Shown: positions 63,020 through 64,000 of the stretch, piece by piece
Numbering within the stretch: position 1 is the first letter of the stretch
How the letters are laid out: each line of letters begins with the position of its first letter
NCBI GenBank assembly: GCA_934045075.1
Contig: OW203724.1
Coordinates: forward strand, 5,257,473-5,321,472
Source of the DNA: Yponomeuta sedellus
Lineage: Eukaryota; Arthropoda; Insecta; Lepidoptera; Yponomeutidae
Length of the DNA: 64,000 nucleotides
Direction: 5' to 3'
Position numbers and translations under genes: made by a program
The notes under the pieces: model-generated
What the model was told of the DNA's origin: nothing
Seen by the model: the letters and a program-made list of their open reading frames with translations, nothing else
The model's database searches: none

Positions 63020-63545
63020 GTGTGTGTGGTAGTACATAGTATGGAGAGAATTCATATTATACTCGTAGTCCTACTATAAACATAATTATTATTCTCAAAT
63101 ATCAAAGCTGGCCAAACTGAACATGAAACAAAGCACATTTTAGATAAATTAATCAATCAGCTCAGTACTGCTCTAGTGCTGTCCATATTTTTTCCCTAAG
63201 CGCACTACTTCTTTCCATCTTCGGCCATCTTCATGCAGCCGCCAAATAAAATATAAAAAAATTAATGTATTATGTTTTTTTTTCTGCTATAAAAGACGGC
63301 ACTTTTACGCGTTTTGCTTAGAAATACTTTGCATTTCATGGTACAATTTCACCTTGAGACGAAACACCGGAAGATCCTATATTCAAAATACTATTCATCC
63401 AAGGCACATTGCTAAAGCTCTTGCTACATATGGCAGCTAAGACCAGCACAGCTGCATTTAAGTATAGCAGTGTAGCTAAAATATTTATAGCAGAAAATTA
63501 ACTTATCACTACACTACATGCCGAAAATAATTAAGTAATCTTAAA
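63020..63545. other. No gene recognised
   Basis: Unassigned. Confidence 0.4.
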
Positions 63546-63551
63546 TAATTA

Positions 63552-64000
63552 CACTATTTTTATTTTTAATGCACTAACCCGTGCTAAGGAACAAATTTAA
63601 AAACGTATTTAGAGGCTAAAAATTTCACCCATGCCGGGATTCGAACCCGCAACCTCTGGCTATCCGTACCAGCGCTCTACCAATTGAGCCAATGGGCGAC
63701 TCACGGCATCAGTGAAATTTCGAACCTCTTTACAATATTCTCTGTATTACGTACAGGCAGCGACATCTGACTTAAGCAAATTGCATTACTTACAGCCCCG
63801 ACTACCTACTTTGCAGTTAGGTTTTAACATCGGAACGATATCACTGTACCCACATGATTACACTATTTTTATTTTTAATGCACTAACCCGTGCTAAGGAA
63901 CAAATTTAAAAACCTATTTAGAGGCTAAAAATTTCACCCATGTCGGGATTCGAACCCGCAACCTCTGGCTATCCGTACCAGCGCTCTACCAATTGAGCCA
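63552..64000 (-). repeat. tRNA-like repeat tandem array, 309-bp period, running off the window
   Basis: CACTATTTTTATTTTTAATG starts units at 63552 and 63861. Each contains antisense box B (GGGATTCGAACCCG), antisense box A (CAATTGAGCCAATGGG) and a 180-bp non-tRNA part. The array continues beyond 64000. Confidence 0.9.

Overview
This is animal nuclear DNA, most probably from a moth or butterfly (Lepidoptera). It is AT-rich and full of interspersed retroelement debris. The non-LTR reverse transcriptases, mariner copies, tRNA-derived and 5S-rRNA-derived SINEs and RTE-like '...CCCAGCAGTGGG...' tails are of kinds familiar from lepidopteran genomes. I find no host protein-coding gene with a convincing exon structure. 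Nearly everything recognisable is a transposable element (TE) or a fragment of one. The longest open frames are an ORF1/FP-like protein at the left edge, an RTE reverse transcriptase piece, and a 5'-truncated Jockey/CR1-group reverse transcriptase.

Layout. 1-5 kb: an FP-like retroelement ORF1 (minus strand), a LINE 3' end with a long (TATG)n tail, and SINE fragments. 5-8.3 kb: mostly unrecognised, AT-rich. 8.3-13.9 kb: a decayed LINE (minus), RTE ends, several inverted-repeat DNA elements, and a tandem pair of 5S-derived SINEs. 14-21 kb: a terminal-inverted-repeat (TIR) element carrying another nested inside it, a 5'-truncated RTE with intact frame (minus), a LINE fragment with a 152-bp tandem duplication, and a broken LINE copy with a 275-bp (TATG)n tail. 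21-31 kb: a five-unit 57-bp minisatellite, 5S SINE copies, mariner copy 1, inverted-repeat elements, and a TTAA-type element containing a 98-bp retro-insertion. 31-38 kb: tRNA-like repeats, more 5S SINEs and LINE tails. 38-43 kb: the longest reverse transcriptase frame with its 3' UTR, a (TCTCG)n array and a LINE copy split by another insertion. 43-48 kb: a cluster of three tRNA-derived SINE types. 48.2-49.3 kb: a U6 snRNA-like sequence split in two by about 1.03 kb. 50-58 kb: head-to-tail tRNA-like repeats, mariner copy 2 and a second reverse transcriptase fragment. 58-64 kb: sparse DNA with LINE and SINE remnants, ending inside another tandem tRNA-like array.

How the parts relate. The RTE-type LINE ends, the 5S-derived SINEs and one tRNA-derived SINE family share a similar 3' end, so RTE machinery probably mobilised all three. 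A second LINE group leaves many 3' tails that share a small hairpin with compensating base changes. Small inverted-repeat elements have inserted into SINEs, LINE tails and each other, so relative ages can be read from the nesting. Copies of all three classical Pol III gene types (tRNA-like, 5S-like, U6) occur within 64 kb.

Limits. Families were recognised by eye from motifs and from copy-to-copy comparison inside the window. Boundaries of degraded copies are approximate, and unique host exons without long open frames could have been missed.
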